Origin: Terrabacter sp. 28
GTDB lineage: Bacteria; Actinomycetota; Actinomycetes; Actinomycetales; Dermatophilaceae
Direction of reading: 5' to 3'
Length of the DNA stretch: 64,000 bases
Assembly (NCBI GenBank): GCA_000955875.1
Contig: JYOE01000003.1
Location: forward strand, 159,169-223,168
Both the position numbers and the translations under genes were made by a program. Position 1 is the first letter of the stretch; the number at the start of each line of letters is the position of its first letter. The notes beneath the pieces were generated by a model that did not search any database, was not told the origin of the DNA, and worked only from the letters and a program-made list of their open reading frames with translations. Below, piece after piece: positions 25,642 through 35,903 of this stretch.

Positions 25642-27416
25642 TGTCGCTGACACCAGCGCCGTCCACGCGCACGCTTCCCGTCGCCGACACCGCGTCGGTG
25701 CGCGCCCACACCCGCAGCCTGCTGCGCCGGCACCGGGCCAGCCTCGCCACGGTCGTGGGGCTGCACGCCGTCGCGGCCGTCGCCGGCCTCGTCGCACCAC
25801 GCGTCATCGGCCTGCTCGTCGACGAGATCAGCCACGGCCGGTCGCTCGACGTCGTCAACTCCCTCGCGCTGTGGATCGCCGGCGCCGTCGTGCTGCAGAC
25901 CGTCGTCACGTGGTTCGCCCGTCGTGCGTCGTTCGTCATGGGCGAGACCGTGTTCGCCGAGCTGCGCGAGCAGTTCATGGGCCGGGTCGTCGAGCTGCCG
26001 CTGTCGACCGTCGAGCGCGCCGGCACCGGCGACCTCGTGTCGCGCACGACGAACGACGTCGAGGCGCTCTCGCACGTCATCCGGTTCGGCGTGCCCGCGA
26101 TCTTCGTCGGCGCGGTCACGACCGCGATCACGCTCGTGGCTGCTTTCCTCACCGGCTGGCAGGTGGCGCTCGCGGTCCTCGTCGGGGTGCCCGTGCTGGT
26201 GCTGTCGACGCGCCGCTACCTGCGTCTCGCACCCGACGGCTATCTGCGCGAGCGGGCGACGTACGCCGTCCTCAACGGCGTCGTCACCGAGTCCGCCGAC
26301 GGCGGCCGCACCGTCGACGCCCTCGGGCTGCGCGACCGGCGCCGTCGCCGCATGGACGACGCGCTGCGCGACTGCTACGACGCCGAGCGCTACACGCTGC
26401 GGCTGCGCATGCGCTGGTTTCCGTCGGTCGAGTTCGCGTTCTTCGCGCCCGTGGCCGTCACCCTGCTCTGGGGCGGCTGGCTCATCTCGCGCGACCTCGC
26501 CACGGCCGGCACCGTCACCGCGGTCGCGCTCTACGTGCAGCAGATGGCCGGCCCCCTCGACGAGCTGATCTCGTGGCTCGACGAGATCCAGGTCGGGGCG
26601 ACCTCGCTCGCCCGTGTCATCGGCATCGCGGACGTGCCTCCGGACCGGTCCGCGACCGGCGAGCAGCCGGCCGACGACCGGCTCGACGTCGACGACGTCC
26701 ACTACTCGTACCGTGCCGGTCGCGACGTGCTGCGCGGCGTCTCGCTCGACCTGCAACCCGGCGAGCGGCTCGCCATCGTCGGACCCTCCGGCGCCGGCAA
26801 GTCGACGCTCGGCCGGCTCATGGCCGGGATCGACGGGCCCCGCCAGGGACGCGTCGACGTCGGCGGGGTGCGCCTCGTCGACCTCGAGCTCGCCCAGCTG
26901 CGCGGGCAGGTGGCGCTCGTGACGCAGGAGCACCACGTCTTCGTCGGCTCGCTCGAGGACAACCTGCGCCTGGCGCGGCCGGAGGCCTCGCGCGAGCAGC
27001 TGCTCGAGGCGCTCGAGGCCGTCGACGCCGAGGACTGGGCCCTCGGGCTGCCCGACGGTCTCGACACCGTCGTCGGCTCCGGCGGCCACCGGCTGTCCGA
27101 GCCCCAGGCGCAGCAGCTCGCCCTCGCCCGGCTCGTTCTCGCCGACCCGCACACCCTGGTGCTCGACGAGGCGACGTCGCTGCTCGACCCGCGCGCGGCC
27201 CGCCACCTCGAGCGGTCCCTCGCGGCCGTCGTCCAGGGCCGCACCGTGGTCGCCATCGCGCACCGGCTCATGACCGCGCACGACGCCGACCGCGTCTGCG
27301 TGGTCGAGGACGGGCGCATCAGCGAGATCGGCTCGCACGAGGAGCTGCTCGCGGCCGACGGGGCGTATGCCGCGCTGTGGCGCTCGTGGCGCGACGAGCC
27401 GCAGCCGGCCGTCTGA
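25641..27416 (+). CDS. ABC exporter half-transporter with intact ATP site, degenerate signature
   Basis: A 591-residue partner of the preceding protein. The exporter domain spans about 30-320. The ATPase has a good Walker A (GPSGAGKST near 381), Q-loop (LVTQEHH), Walker B (LVLDEATSLLD near 508) and switch His (AIAHRL), but the signature is LSEPQ near 484 in place of LSGGQ. Together the two chains hold exactly one complete ATP site. TGATG overlap with the upstream gene makes equal synthesis likely. Heterodimeric exporters with one consensus site are well known; loss of this many residues at the other site is more extreme than usual. Confidence 0.92.
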   Translation: MSLTPAPSTRTLPVADTASVRAHTRSLLRRHRASLATVVGLHAVAAVAGLVAPRVIGLLVDEISHGRSLDVVNSLALWIAGAVVLQTVVTWFARRASFVMGETVFAELREQFMGRVVELPLSTVERAGTGDLVSRTTNDVEALSHVIRFGVPAIFVGAVTTAITLVAAFLTGWQVALAVLVGVPVLVLSTRRYLRLAPDGYLRERATYAVLNGVVTESADGGRTVDALGLRDRRRRRMDDALRDCYDAERYTLRLRMRWFPSVEFAFFAPVAVTLLWGGWLISRDLATAGTVTAVALYVQQMAGPLDELISWLDEIQVGATSLARVIGIADVPPDRSATGEQPADDRLDVDDVHYSYRAGRDVLRGVSLDLQPGERLAIVGPSGAGKSTLGRLMAGIDGPRQGRVDVGGVRLVDLELAQLRGQVALVTQEHHVFVGSLEDNLRLARPEASREQLLEALEAVDAEDWALGLPDGLDTVVGSGGHRLSEPQAQQLALARLVLADPHTLVLDEATSLLDPRAARHLERSLAAVVQGRTVVAIAHRLMTAHDADRVCVVEDGRISEIGSHEELLAADGAYAALWRSWRDEPQPAV

Positions 27417-27421
27417 GCGCG

Positions 27422-27447
27422 GGCGCCCCGGGGCGCCCCGGGGCGCC
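27422..27447. terminator. 26-bp perfect palindrome after the ABC pair
   Basis: Three tandem ggcgcccc units form a perfect self-complementary stretch six bases after the stop codon, followed by a short A/T-rich patch (ggaaaatactttcg). This should fold into a very stable terminator-like hairpin. Confidence 0.65.
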
Positions 27448-27718
27448 GGAAAATACTTTCGCAAAGAAATGACAACCCCCGTAACCCCCACCCGTGCACG
27501 TCGTTGTCAGCGCGGTGCCGGGCCGATTCTCGACCGGTTGAAGGCTCGTGCGCCGCGGGGTGGGGCCGTCTCTGAGGGGTGACGGCCTCACCCCTTCATC
27601 GTTCGCCCGACCCGTCACCACGTCGGCCGCCGTCCTCACCGCCACGGGGGACGATGCGACCTAGAATCAGAGGTGGGCGCGAGCGGTTCGCTCGACAGGG
27701 CCGAGCTGGAGGCTGGAA
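27448..27718 (+). promoter_or_regulatory. long leader region of the exported GH3 gene
   Basis: About 270 bases without a gene. A consensus -10 TAGAAT lies at 27662-27667, 52 bases before the start codon; no clear -35 is seen at the right distance. A weak inverted repeat (ctttcgcaaag) lies near 27457. I looked for a c-di-AMP riboswitch, often found before actinobacterial wall hydrolases, and could not make the consensus fit. Confidence 0.4.
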
Positions 27719-29170
27719 ATGAGCAGCTGGCGACGCCTCGTCCTGTCATGGGTGGCTGCGACTGCCGGGGCGGCCGTGCTGTCCGCCCCCGCGCCCGCCA
27801 CAGCGGTGGTCGCCGCGGCCCCGACCGCGAGCGTGGCAGCCGTGCCCGCCGTCGTCTCCCCCGCGGCGACAGCGCAGGCGGTGCTGAACCGGCTGACGAC
27901 GGCACAGCGCATCGGGCAGCTCTTCATGGTCGGCGGCTCGGTCAAGGGCCTGTCGGCGGCGACTCGCACCGCGATCAGCCGCTACCACGTCGGCAACCTC
28001 ATCCTCACGGGCCGCACGACCACCGGCGCCGCGCCGGTGCGGGCCCTGACCGCGGCCGCGCAGCTGACGACCACCAACGCGGCCACCTCGGCGGTGCCCC
28101 TGCTCGTCGCCTCCGACCAGGAGGGCGGCCTCGTCCAGGTGCTGCAGGGCCCGTGGTTCTCGAGGATGCCCACGGCACTGACACAAGGCACCTACACCGA
28201 CGCCGGGCTGACCCGGAGCGCCACGCTGTGGGGCAGCCAGGTGCTGCGCGCCGGGGTCAACGTCAACCTCGCCCCCGTCATGGACACCGTCTCGGCGTCG
28301 TTCGCCCCGCTGAACGCGCCCATCGGCGCCCTCCAGCGCGAGTTCGGCCACACGCCGGCCGTCGTCGCCGAGAAGGGATCGGCCTTCGCGCGCGGCATGC
28401 GGTCGACCGGACTCGCCCTGGCGGCCAAGCACTTCCCCGGCCTCGGCCGCGTCACGGGCAACACCGACACGACAGCGGGCGTCACCGACCGGGTCACCAC
28501 CCGCACGTCGCCCGACATCGGCCCGTTCCGGTCCGCGCTCGGAGCCGGGGCCCAGCTGCTCATGGTCTCCTCGGCCGTCTACAGCCGCATCGACGCCGCC
28601 CGACCCGCGGTCTTCTCCCCCACCGTCATCACGGGGATGATCCGCGGCGACCTGCACTTCACGGGCGTCGTCATCAGCGACGACCTCGGCGCGGCCCGAG
28701 CCGTGCAGGCCTGGTCACCCGGCACCCGTGCGATCAGGTTCCTCGACGCCGGTGGCGACGTCGTGCTCACCGTCGACCCCACGGTGATCCCGGCGATGGT
28801 CAACGCCGTCACCGCGAGGGTCGCCACCGACGCCACCCTGCGTGCCCGGGTCAACGCGGCTGCGCTGCGGGTGCTCACCGTCAAGGCGGCCAACGGCATG
28901 CTCGGCACGAGGATCGCGGTGACCGGATCGCTGTCCACGTCGACGATCTCGTCGCTCCAACGCTGGCTCGGCGTCACGCGTACGGGAACGCTCGGCAGCG
29001 TGACGGTCCGCGCGCTGCAGGTCCGGGTCAACGTGCCCGCCACCGGCGTCTGGGGCAGCCGGTCGATGGCCGCCCTGCAGTCCTACCTCGGCCTCTCGCA
29101 CGACGGCGCCACCACATGGAACGCGCGCACCGTCCGCCAGCTGCAGGCCTACCTCAACACCCAGCTCTGA
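27719..29170 (+). CDS. exported GH3 beta-N-acetylglucosaminidase-like protein with C-terminal repeat domain
   Basis: A 483-residue exported enzyme. An N-terminal signal (LVLSWVAATAGAAVLSAPAPATA) precedes a NagZ-type glycoside hydrolase family 3 barrel: IGQLFMVGG, DQEGGLVQ, GVNVNLAPVMD, KHFPGLGRVTGNTD, VVISDDLGAA with the likely nucleophile Asp near residue 322. Residues about 405-483 form two short repeats (SSLQRWLGVTRTGTLGSVTVRALQ, AALQSYLGLSHDGATTWNARTVRQLQ) like peptidoglycan-binding domain 1. Recycling or trimming of cell-wall muropeptides is likely. A paralogue without this tail is at 44984. Confidence 0.87.
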   Translation: MSSWRRLVLSWVAATAGAAVLSAPAPATAVVAAAPTASVAAVPAVVSPAATAQAVLNRLTTAQRIGQLFMVGGSVKGLSAATRTAISRYHVGNLILTGRTTTGAAPVRALTAAAQLTTTNAATSAVPLLVASDQEGGLVQVLQGPWFSRMPTALTQGTYTDAGLTRSATLWGSQVLRAGVNVNLAPVMDTVSASFAPLNAPIGALQREFGHTPAVVAEKGSAFARGMRSTGLALAAKHFPGLGRVTGNTDTTAGVTDRVTTRTSPDIGPFRSALGAGAQLLMVSSAVYSRIDAARPAVFSPTVITGMIRGDLHFTGVVISDDLGAARAVQAWSPGTRAIRFLDAGGDVVLTVDPTVIPAMVNAVTARVATDATLRARVNAAALRVLTVKAANGMLGTRIAVTGSLSTSTISSLQRWLGVTRTGTLGSVTVRALQVRVNVPATGVWGSRSMAALQSYLGLSHDGATTWNARTVRQLQAYLNTQL

Positions 29171-29172
29171 CC

Positions 29173-29225
29173 GATCGAAAGAACGGTGCGTCACGTGGCC
29201 GGGGTGACGGAGCGTTCTCTCGATC
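29173..29225. terminator. imperfect inverted repeat between convergent genes
   Basis: Arms gatcgaaagaac (29173-29184) and gttctctcgatc (29214-29225) match at 11 of 12 positions with a 29-base loop. They overlap the 3' end of the convergent oxidoreductase gene. Confidence 0.45.
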
Positions 29226-30885
29226 GAGAAGGGGGGTCGGCGTCGAGGCGGACGTACGCGTCCCCTTGCGTCGGGCGCCGATCCACCTCTCCCCGGGCCG
29301 GCCAGAGCGAGAAGGCTCGCTCGGCCTGGGCCGTGATCGTGAGGCTCGGGTTGACGCCGAGGTTCGCCGACACCGCGGATCCGTCGACGACATGGATGCC
29401 CGGATAGCCCCAGAGCCGGTGATAGGGGTCGACGACACCGGTCTCGGGCGTGTCCGAGATGACCGCGCCGCCGAGGAAGTGCGCCGTCATCGGGATGTCG
29501 AGCACCTCGCCGATGCTGCTCCGCATGCGGGCCCGGCCCCCGGTCATCGCCTCGAGCCGACGAGCCAGGCCGGTCACGGCAGGGATCGCCTCGGGGATGT
29601 GGGTCGGGTTGGGCTCGCCCGTGCCCTGCGTCGAGGTGAGCGTCGAGCCGACCGGCCACTTGCGGCGCCGCACGGTGATCGAGTTGTCGTGGGTCTGCAT
29701 GACGAGCGCGATGATCGTCCGCTCGCTCCACCGGCGCTTCGACACCGACCGCGCCAGTTCGAGCGGGTGCCGGGCGGCGGCGACGACGAAACGCACCCAG
29801 CGCGGTCCCTTTCCCTCGGACGGCACCGCCATGACGTCCATCAGGCCGGACGCGTTGCTGCCCCTGCCGTAGCGGCAGTTCTCGATGTGCGTCGAGTCGT
29901 CGATGTTGAAGCTCGTCGTGATGGCGATGCCGCGGGTCAGGTCCTGACCGGCCGGGACCCGGTCGAGCACGACACCCGAGAGGGACTCGGAGTTCGTCCT
30001 GGTCAGCACCCCCAGCTGGTCGGAGATCCGTGGCAGCGGTCCGTCCTTCAGGGCGTGGAGCAGCTTCGCGCTGCCCCACGCACCGGCTGCCACGACAACC
30101 TGCCCGGTCGTCACCGTCGACCACCGGCGGCGGCCCCACGGACCCGTGTGCGCCGTCGTGACGGCATACCCGCTCTCGGGTGAGTCGGGGTCGAGGGGGC
30201 GCACCGAACGGACCGTGCGCATCGGCTCGATGGTGACGCCGCGGCGTTCGGCGAGGGCGAGGTAGTTCTTCATCAGGGTGTTCTTGGCGCCCACCCGGCA
30301 GCCGACCATGCAGTTGCCGCACTGGGTGCACCCGGTGCGCTCCGGACCGTCGCCGCCGAAGTAGGGGTCGGGCACGCGCTTGCCCGGCTCGCCGAAGAAG
30401 ACGCCGACCGGGGTGCGGCGGAAGGTGTCGCCGACGCCCAGGTCGTCGGCGGTGTCGCGCATCATCTGCTCGACGGGGCCGTCGCACGTGTTGGTGACGA
30501 CACCGAGCATCCGCTGCGCCGTCGCGTAGTGCGGCGCGAGCTCGGCCTCCCAGTCGGTGATGTGCGCCCACTGCCGGTCGCGGAAGAACGGAGTCGGGGG
30601 GACGTACAGGGTGTTGGCGTAGTTGAGCGAGCCGCCGCCGACCCCCGCGCCGGCGAGCACGAGGCAGTCGGGCAGGCGATGGACGCGTTGGATGCCGTAG
30701 CAGCCGACCCACGGCATCCAGAAGTACTTCGGCAGGTTCCAGCTGCTCTCGGCGAAGTCGTCGTCCTCGTAGCGCCGGCCCGCCTCGTAGACGTGGACCC
30801 GGTAGCCCTTCTCGGCGAGACGCAGGGCCGCGACGGAGCCGCCGAAGCCGGACCCGATGACGACGACGTCGTGGTCGTGCTTCAT
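29191..30885 (-). CDS. choD: GMC-type FAD oxidoreductase, cholesterol oxidase-like
   Basis: A 564-residue flavoenzyme. The N-terminal FAD fold is GSGFGGSVAALRLAEKG; further motifs are LAGAGVGGGSLNYAN, CTQCGNCMVGCRVGAKN near residue 205, and a C-terminal VVDGSAVSANLGVNPSLTI with the GMC active-site region. This four-Cys segment is characteristic of the ChoD-like branch known in mycobacteria. In M. tuberculosis choD also lies next to guaB3 and guaB2, as here. Sterol oxidation itself is not proven for this branch. ATG at 30885 is preferred to a GTG six bases earlier. Confidence 0.85.
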   Translation of the reverse strand: MKHDHDVVVIGSGFGGSVAALRLAEKGYRVHVYEAGRRYEDDDFAESSWNLPKYFWMPWVGCYGIQRVHRLPDCLVLAGAGVGGGSLNYANTLYVPPTPFFRDRQWAHITDWEAELAPHYATAQRMLGVVTNTCDGPVEQMMRDTADDLGVGDTFRRTPVGVFFGEPGKRVPDPYFGGDGPERTGCTQCGNCMVGCRVGAKNTLMKNYLALAERRGVTIEPMRTVRSVRPLDPDSPESGYAVTTAHTGPWGRRRWSTVTTGQVVVAAGAWGSAKLLHALKDGPLPRISDQLGVLTRTNSESLSGVVLDRVPAGQDLTRGIAITTSFNIDDSTHIENCRYGRGSNASGLMDVMAVPSEGKGPRWVRFVVAAARHPLELARSVSKRRWSERTIIALVMQTHDNSITVRRRKWPVGSTLTSTQGTGEPNPTHIPEAIPAVTGLARRLEAMTGGRARMRSSIGEVLDIPMTAHFLGGAVISDTPETGVVDPYHRLWGYPGIHVVDGSAVSANLGVNPSLTITAQAERAFSLWPARGEVDRRPTQGDAYVRLDADPPSRSRERSVTPAT

Positions 30886-30989
30886 GGGCACAGCCTAGGG
30901 TGGCCGAGGGCCTGGGGCTACCGAGAGTAACTTGCGTCACCTGACCGGGACCCCTGACGCGGCAGCGCTGCGAGGGGCAGCATGGGGGC

Positions 30990-33101
30990 ATGCCCCGTCC
31001 CCGGACGGTGATGCGACGCCTGCCACTCACGAGCGCCCTCCTCGCCGCCATCATCGCCCTCTCGGTCGTCACCCGGACCCTGTGGGACCCGCTGCTCGAC
31101 CGGTCCCTCCACACGAGCCTCGGCTACGGGCTGCCGGCCTTCGAGTCCGGCGGCTGGTGGACTCTCGCCGCCGGCGCCTTCTTCGCGGCAAGGCCCCTCC
31201 AGTACGTGCCCATCGTCGTGGGCCTCGCCGTGTTCGGGGGGTTCGCCGAATGGCGCCTGGGCACGAGGAGGTATGCCGTCGCGCTCGTCGCGTGCCACGT
31301 CGCCGGGGTCGTCGGCGCCGCGGGTCTCCTGTGGCTCACCCGCGACCACGGCTACGTCTGGACGACCACGCTCGCACACGCTCGCGACGCCGGCCCCTCG
31401 GCCGCGTTCCTCGGGGCGGCGGCCGCGGCGACGGTGACGGTCGCGCCGCCCTGGCGGGGGCGCGCGCGGACGCTGCTCGTCGCGTACGTCGTGCTCTTCC
31501 TCATCCACATGGGCGCCCTCGCCGACCTCGAGCACCTGCTCAGCGTCGGGCTGGGGCTGGCCCTCGGGCCGTTCCTCGTCGGTCGTCGCCCGGCCCTCAC
31601 GCGGCGGCAGCTCACCCGGCGGGACTTCCGGCTGCTCGCCTCCGGCTTCTTCGTCGTCGCGGCGGCCGAGGTGTCGCTGCGCCCCTTCACCACCGGCGAC
31701 GGACCGTTCATGGTCACCCTGTCGCCCGACGCGCGCGCCCAGGAGCTCTCCAACCCCGACCTCGCGTTCGGGGTGCTGCAGATCGTGCTGTGGCTGTGGC
31801 TCGCCCGGTCGCTCTACAAGGGCCGGCGGCGCGCCTGGCGCTGGGCGGTCGCGCTGCTCGTGGTCGTGCTCGGGATCCAGCTGGCCAACTACGGCTGGAT
31901 GGTCGCGACCGGGGAGCCCGGGCTCCTCGCCGCCGGCTGGGAGACGGTCGGCAACGGCGCTGGTCTCGTCGTGCTCATCGTCGGGCGGCATGCCTTCCGC
32001 AACCCGTCACCGCGTCGCGCGCGCCGCACCCGCGGAAGCCTCGTGGCACCCGCGGACGACGACCAGCGCGCGCAGGCCACGGCCCTGCTGCGCGAGGAGG
32101 GCACCGTCAACCGGCTCGCCTGGATGACGACCTGGCCGGAGAACCGGTGGTTCACCAGCCCCGACCGCGCCGGCTACGTGGCCTACCGCGTGCACGCGGG
32201 CGTGGCCGTCGGCCTCTGCGACCCGGTCGCCGCCGACGAGGAGGACCGGGCGGCCCTGCGCGTCGAGTTCTCCGACCGCGTCCACGCCCAGGGGCTCGTG
32301 CCGTGCCTCTTCACGGTCAGCGCCGAGGCGTGCCGCCACGCGCGCGAGCTGGGGTGGCACAGCCTCCAGGTCGCCGAGGAGGCCGTCATCGAGCTGCCCA
32401 CCCTCGACTTCGTCGGGAAGGCCTGGCAGGACGTGCGCACCGCGCTCAACCAGGCAGCCAAGCTCGGCATCCACCTCAGCCTCCAGCCGCTCGCCCAGCT
32501 GCCGCGCGGGCTGCAGATGCAGGTCAAGGCCATCTCGTCGGAGTGGGTCGAGGACAAGGGCCTGCCCGAGATGGGCTTCACCCTCGGCGGCGTCGACGAG
32601 GCGATGGACCCGGCAGTGCGCGTGGGCCTGGCCGTCGACGGCGAGTCCACGGTGCACGGCGTCACGTCGTGGATGCCGATCCACGACGTCGGCGGCGCGG
32701 CCGTCGGCTGGACGCTCGACGTCATGCGGAGGCTCCCCGGCGGCTTCCGCTACTCGATGGAGTTCCTCATCGCCTCGGCCTGCCTCAGCTTCCGCGACGA
32801 GGGTTCGTCGGTCGTGTCACTGTCGGGCGCACCCCTGGCCCGCAGCGCGGCGAACGACGACGGGCTCGACCGCGGCACGGTCGACGCGTTCCTCGACCGG
32901 CTCGGCGAGACCCTCGAGCCCTACTACGGCTTCCGCTCGCTGCTCGCCTTCAAGGCCAAGTTCCAGCCCGTGCACCACCCGCTCTACCTCGTCTTCCCCG
33001 ACGAGGCGGCGCTGCCACGGATCGGGCTGGCGCTCAGCCGCGCCTACCTGCCCGACGCGGGCGTGCGCGACCTCGTGGCGCTCGCGCGCACGGGCCACTG
33101 A
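30990..33101 (+). CDS. rhomboid-like membrane domain fused to DUF2156 aminoacyl-phospholipid synthase-like domain
   Basis: A 703-residue membrane protein. Residues about 10-200 form a rhomboid-like six-helix domain with AGPSAAFLGAAA (GxS-type Ser near 137) and LEHLLSVGLGLALG (His near 181 followed by spaced Gly), which together resemble a Ser-His dyad. More helices follow to about 340. Residues about 350-700 are the DUF2156 GNAT-like domain found at the C-terminus of MprF/LysX lysyl-phosphatidylglycerol synthases (RLAWMTTWPENRWF, YVAYRVHAGVAVGLCDPV, FKAKFQPVHHPLYLVFP). Lipid aminoacylation is suggested by family only. Protease activity is a hypothesis. Confidence 0.8.
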   Translation: MPRPRTVMRRLPLTSALLAAIIALSVVTRTLWDPLLDRSLHTSLGYGLPAFESGGWWTLAAGAFFAARPLQYVPIVVGLAVFGGFAEWRLGTRRYAVALVACHVAGVVGAAGLLWLTRDHGYVWTTTLAHARDAGPSAAFLGAAAAATVTVAPPWRGRARTLLVAYVVLFLIHMGALADLEHLLSVGLGLALGPFLVGRRPALTRRQLTRRDFRLLASGFFVVAAAEVSLRPFTTGDGPFMVTLSPDARAQELSNPDLAFGVLQIVLWLWLARSLYKGRRRAWRWAVALLVVVLGIQLANYGWMVATGEPGLLAAGWETVGNGAGLVVLIVGRHAFRNPSPRRARRTRGSLVAPADDDQRAQATALLREEGTVNRLAWMTTWPENRWFTSPDRAGYVAYRVHAGVAVGLCDPVAADEEDRAALRVEFSDRVHAQGLVPCLFTVSAEACRHARELGWHSLQVAEEAVIELPTLDFVGKAWQDVRTALNQAAKLGIHLSLQPLAQLPRGLQMQVKAISSEWVEDKGLPEMGFTLGGVDEAMDPAVRVGLAVDGESTVHGVTSWMPIHDVGGAAVGWTLDVMRRLPGGFRYSMEFLIASACLSFRDEGSSVVSLSGAPLARSAANDDGLDRGTVDAFLDRLGETLEPYYGFRSLLAFKAKFQPVHHPLYLVFPDEAALPRIGLALSRAYLPDAGVRDLVALARTGH

Positions 33102-33138
33102 GGTGTCCGGCGCGGGTCGCCAACCCGCGCCGGCGCGC

Positions 33139-34260
33139 TCAGTTGCCGAGGTACGGGGAGACGACGACCTCGACGCGCTGGAACTCCTTGACGTCGGAGT
33201 AGCCGGTCGTGGCCATGGCGCGCTTGAGGGCGCCGATGACGTTCGTCGTGCCGTCGGCGTGCCGACCCGGGCCGAAGAGGATCTCCTCGATCGACGCCTG
33301 GCTGCCCAGGGCGATCCGCTCGCCGCGCGGCAGCTGCTGGTGGTGCGCCTCGGGACCCCAGTGGTAGCCGCCGCCGGGGGCGTCGGTGCCGCGCGCGAGG
33401 GCCGCGCCGAGCATGACCGCGTCGGCGCCGCAGGCGATCGCCTTGACGATGTCGCCCGACGTGCCGACGCCGCCGTCGGCGATGACGTGGACGTAGCGGC
33501 CGCCAGACTCGTCGAGGTAGTCACGGCGGGCGGCGGCGACGTCGGCCACCGCCGAGGCCATCGGGGCGTGGATGCCGAGCGCGGTGCGCGTCGTGTGCGC
33601 CGCCCCGCCACCGAAGCCGACGAGGACGCCGGCCGCGCCGGTGCGCATGAGGTGCAGGGCCGCCGTGTAGGACGCCGCGCCGCCGACGATGACGGGCACG
33701 TCGAGCTCGTAGATGAACCGCTTGAGGTTGAGCGGCTCGGCGCGGCCGCTCACGTGCTCTGCCGAGACGGTGGTGCCGCGGATGACGAAGAGGTCGACGC
33801 CCGCGTCGACGACGGTCTTCCAGTGCTGCTGGGTGCGCTGGGGCGACAGGGCGCCCGCGACCGGGACACCGGCGTCACGCAGCTGGCGCAGCCGCTCGGT
33901 GATGAGCTCGGGCTTGATCGGCTCGGCGTAGATCTGCTGCATGCGGGCGGTCGCGGTGCCCGGCTCGATGTCGGCGATCTCGCGCAGCTGGGTGGTCGGG
34001 TCCTCGTAGCGGGTCCACAGGCCCTCGAGGTCGAGCACCGGCAGGGCACCGAGCTTGCCGAGGGCGATGGCCGTCTCGGGCGAGACGACGGAGTCCATGG
34101 GCGCGGCCATGACCGGGATGTCGAAGTGGTACGCGTCGATCTGCCACGACACCGAGACCTCCTCGGGGTCGCGCGTGCGCCGCGAGGGCACGACGGCGAT
34201 GTCGTCGAAGGAGTAGGCGCGCCGTCCGCGCTTGCCTCGGCCAATCTCGATCTCGGTCAC
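33139..34260 (-). CDS. guaB3: GuaB3-family IMP dehydrogenase-related protein
   Basis: A 373-residue TIM-barrel protein of the IMPDH/GMPR superfamily without CBS domains. Barrel motifs include VMAAPMDSVVSPE, GGAASYTAALHLMRTGAAGVLVGFG and VIADGGVGTSGDIVKAIACGADAVMLGAALA. The loop that holds the catalytic Cys in true IMPDH (GSICTTR in the neighbouring guaB) reads GGAAHTTR here, so Cys is absent and the reaction is uncertain. The GTG start and the position beside guaB match the actinobacterial guaB2-guaB3 pair. Confidence 0.92.
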   Translation of the reverse strand: MTEIEIGRGKRGRRAYSFDDIAVVPSRRTRDPEEVSVSWQIDAYHFDIPVMAAPMDSVVSPETAIALGKLGALPVLDLEGLWTRYEDPTTQLREIADIEPGTATARMQQIYAEPIKPELITERLRQLRDAGVPVAGALSPQRTQQHWKTVVDAGVDLFVIRGTTVSAEHVSGRAEPLNLKRFIYELDVPVIVGGAASYTAALHLMRTGAAGVLVGFGGGAAHTTRTALGIHAPMASAVADVAAARRDYLDESGGRYVHVIADGGVGTSGDIVKAIACGADAVMLGAALARGTDAPGGGYHWGPEAHHQQLPRGERIALGSQASIEEILFGPGRHADGTTNVIGALKRAMATTGYSDVKEFQRVEVVVSPYLGN

Positions 34261-34291
34261 CGGCCGATCCTACCGACCGGCCCCGCCGACG

Positions 34292-34330
34292 ACGTATGCC
34301 GTCCCGCGGGCTCCGCGGGACGGCATACGT
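34292..34330. terminator. 18-bp perfect hairpin with GTATGCC arms, between guaB and guaB3
   Basis: Arms acgtatgccgtcccgcgg (34292-34309) and ccgcgggacggcatacgt (34313-34330) with a three-base loop. It is the strongest hairpin of the GTATGCC family here. It lies between two genes on the same strand, so it may limit read-through from guaB into guaB3. Confidence 0.75.
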
Positions 34331-34346
34331 GGTCGGGGTGGTCGGC

Positions 34347-35870
<1,524 letters not shown>

Positions 35871-35903
35871 CTACGGGCTCGCAGGGGCTCCCCCGAACAC
35901 GCC

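Noticed and set aside
27448..27718. Riboswitch or small RNA in the leader of the exported GH3 gene
   Set aside because: Only a -10 box and weak inverted repeats are visible; nothing specific to a known RNA class.
33139..34260. Annotation of guaB3 as a standard IMP dehydrogenase
   Set aside because: The catalytic Cys loop is replaced (GGAAHTTR), so the activity is left open.
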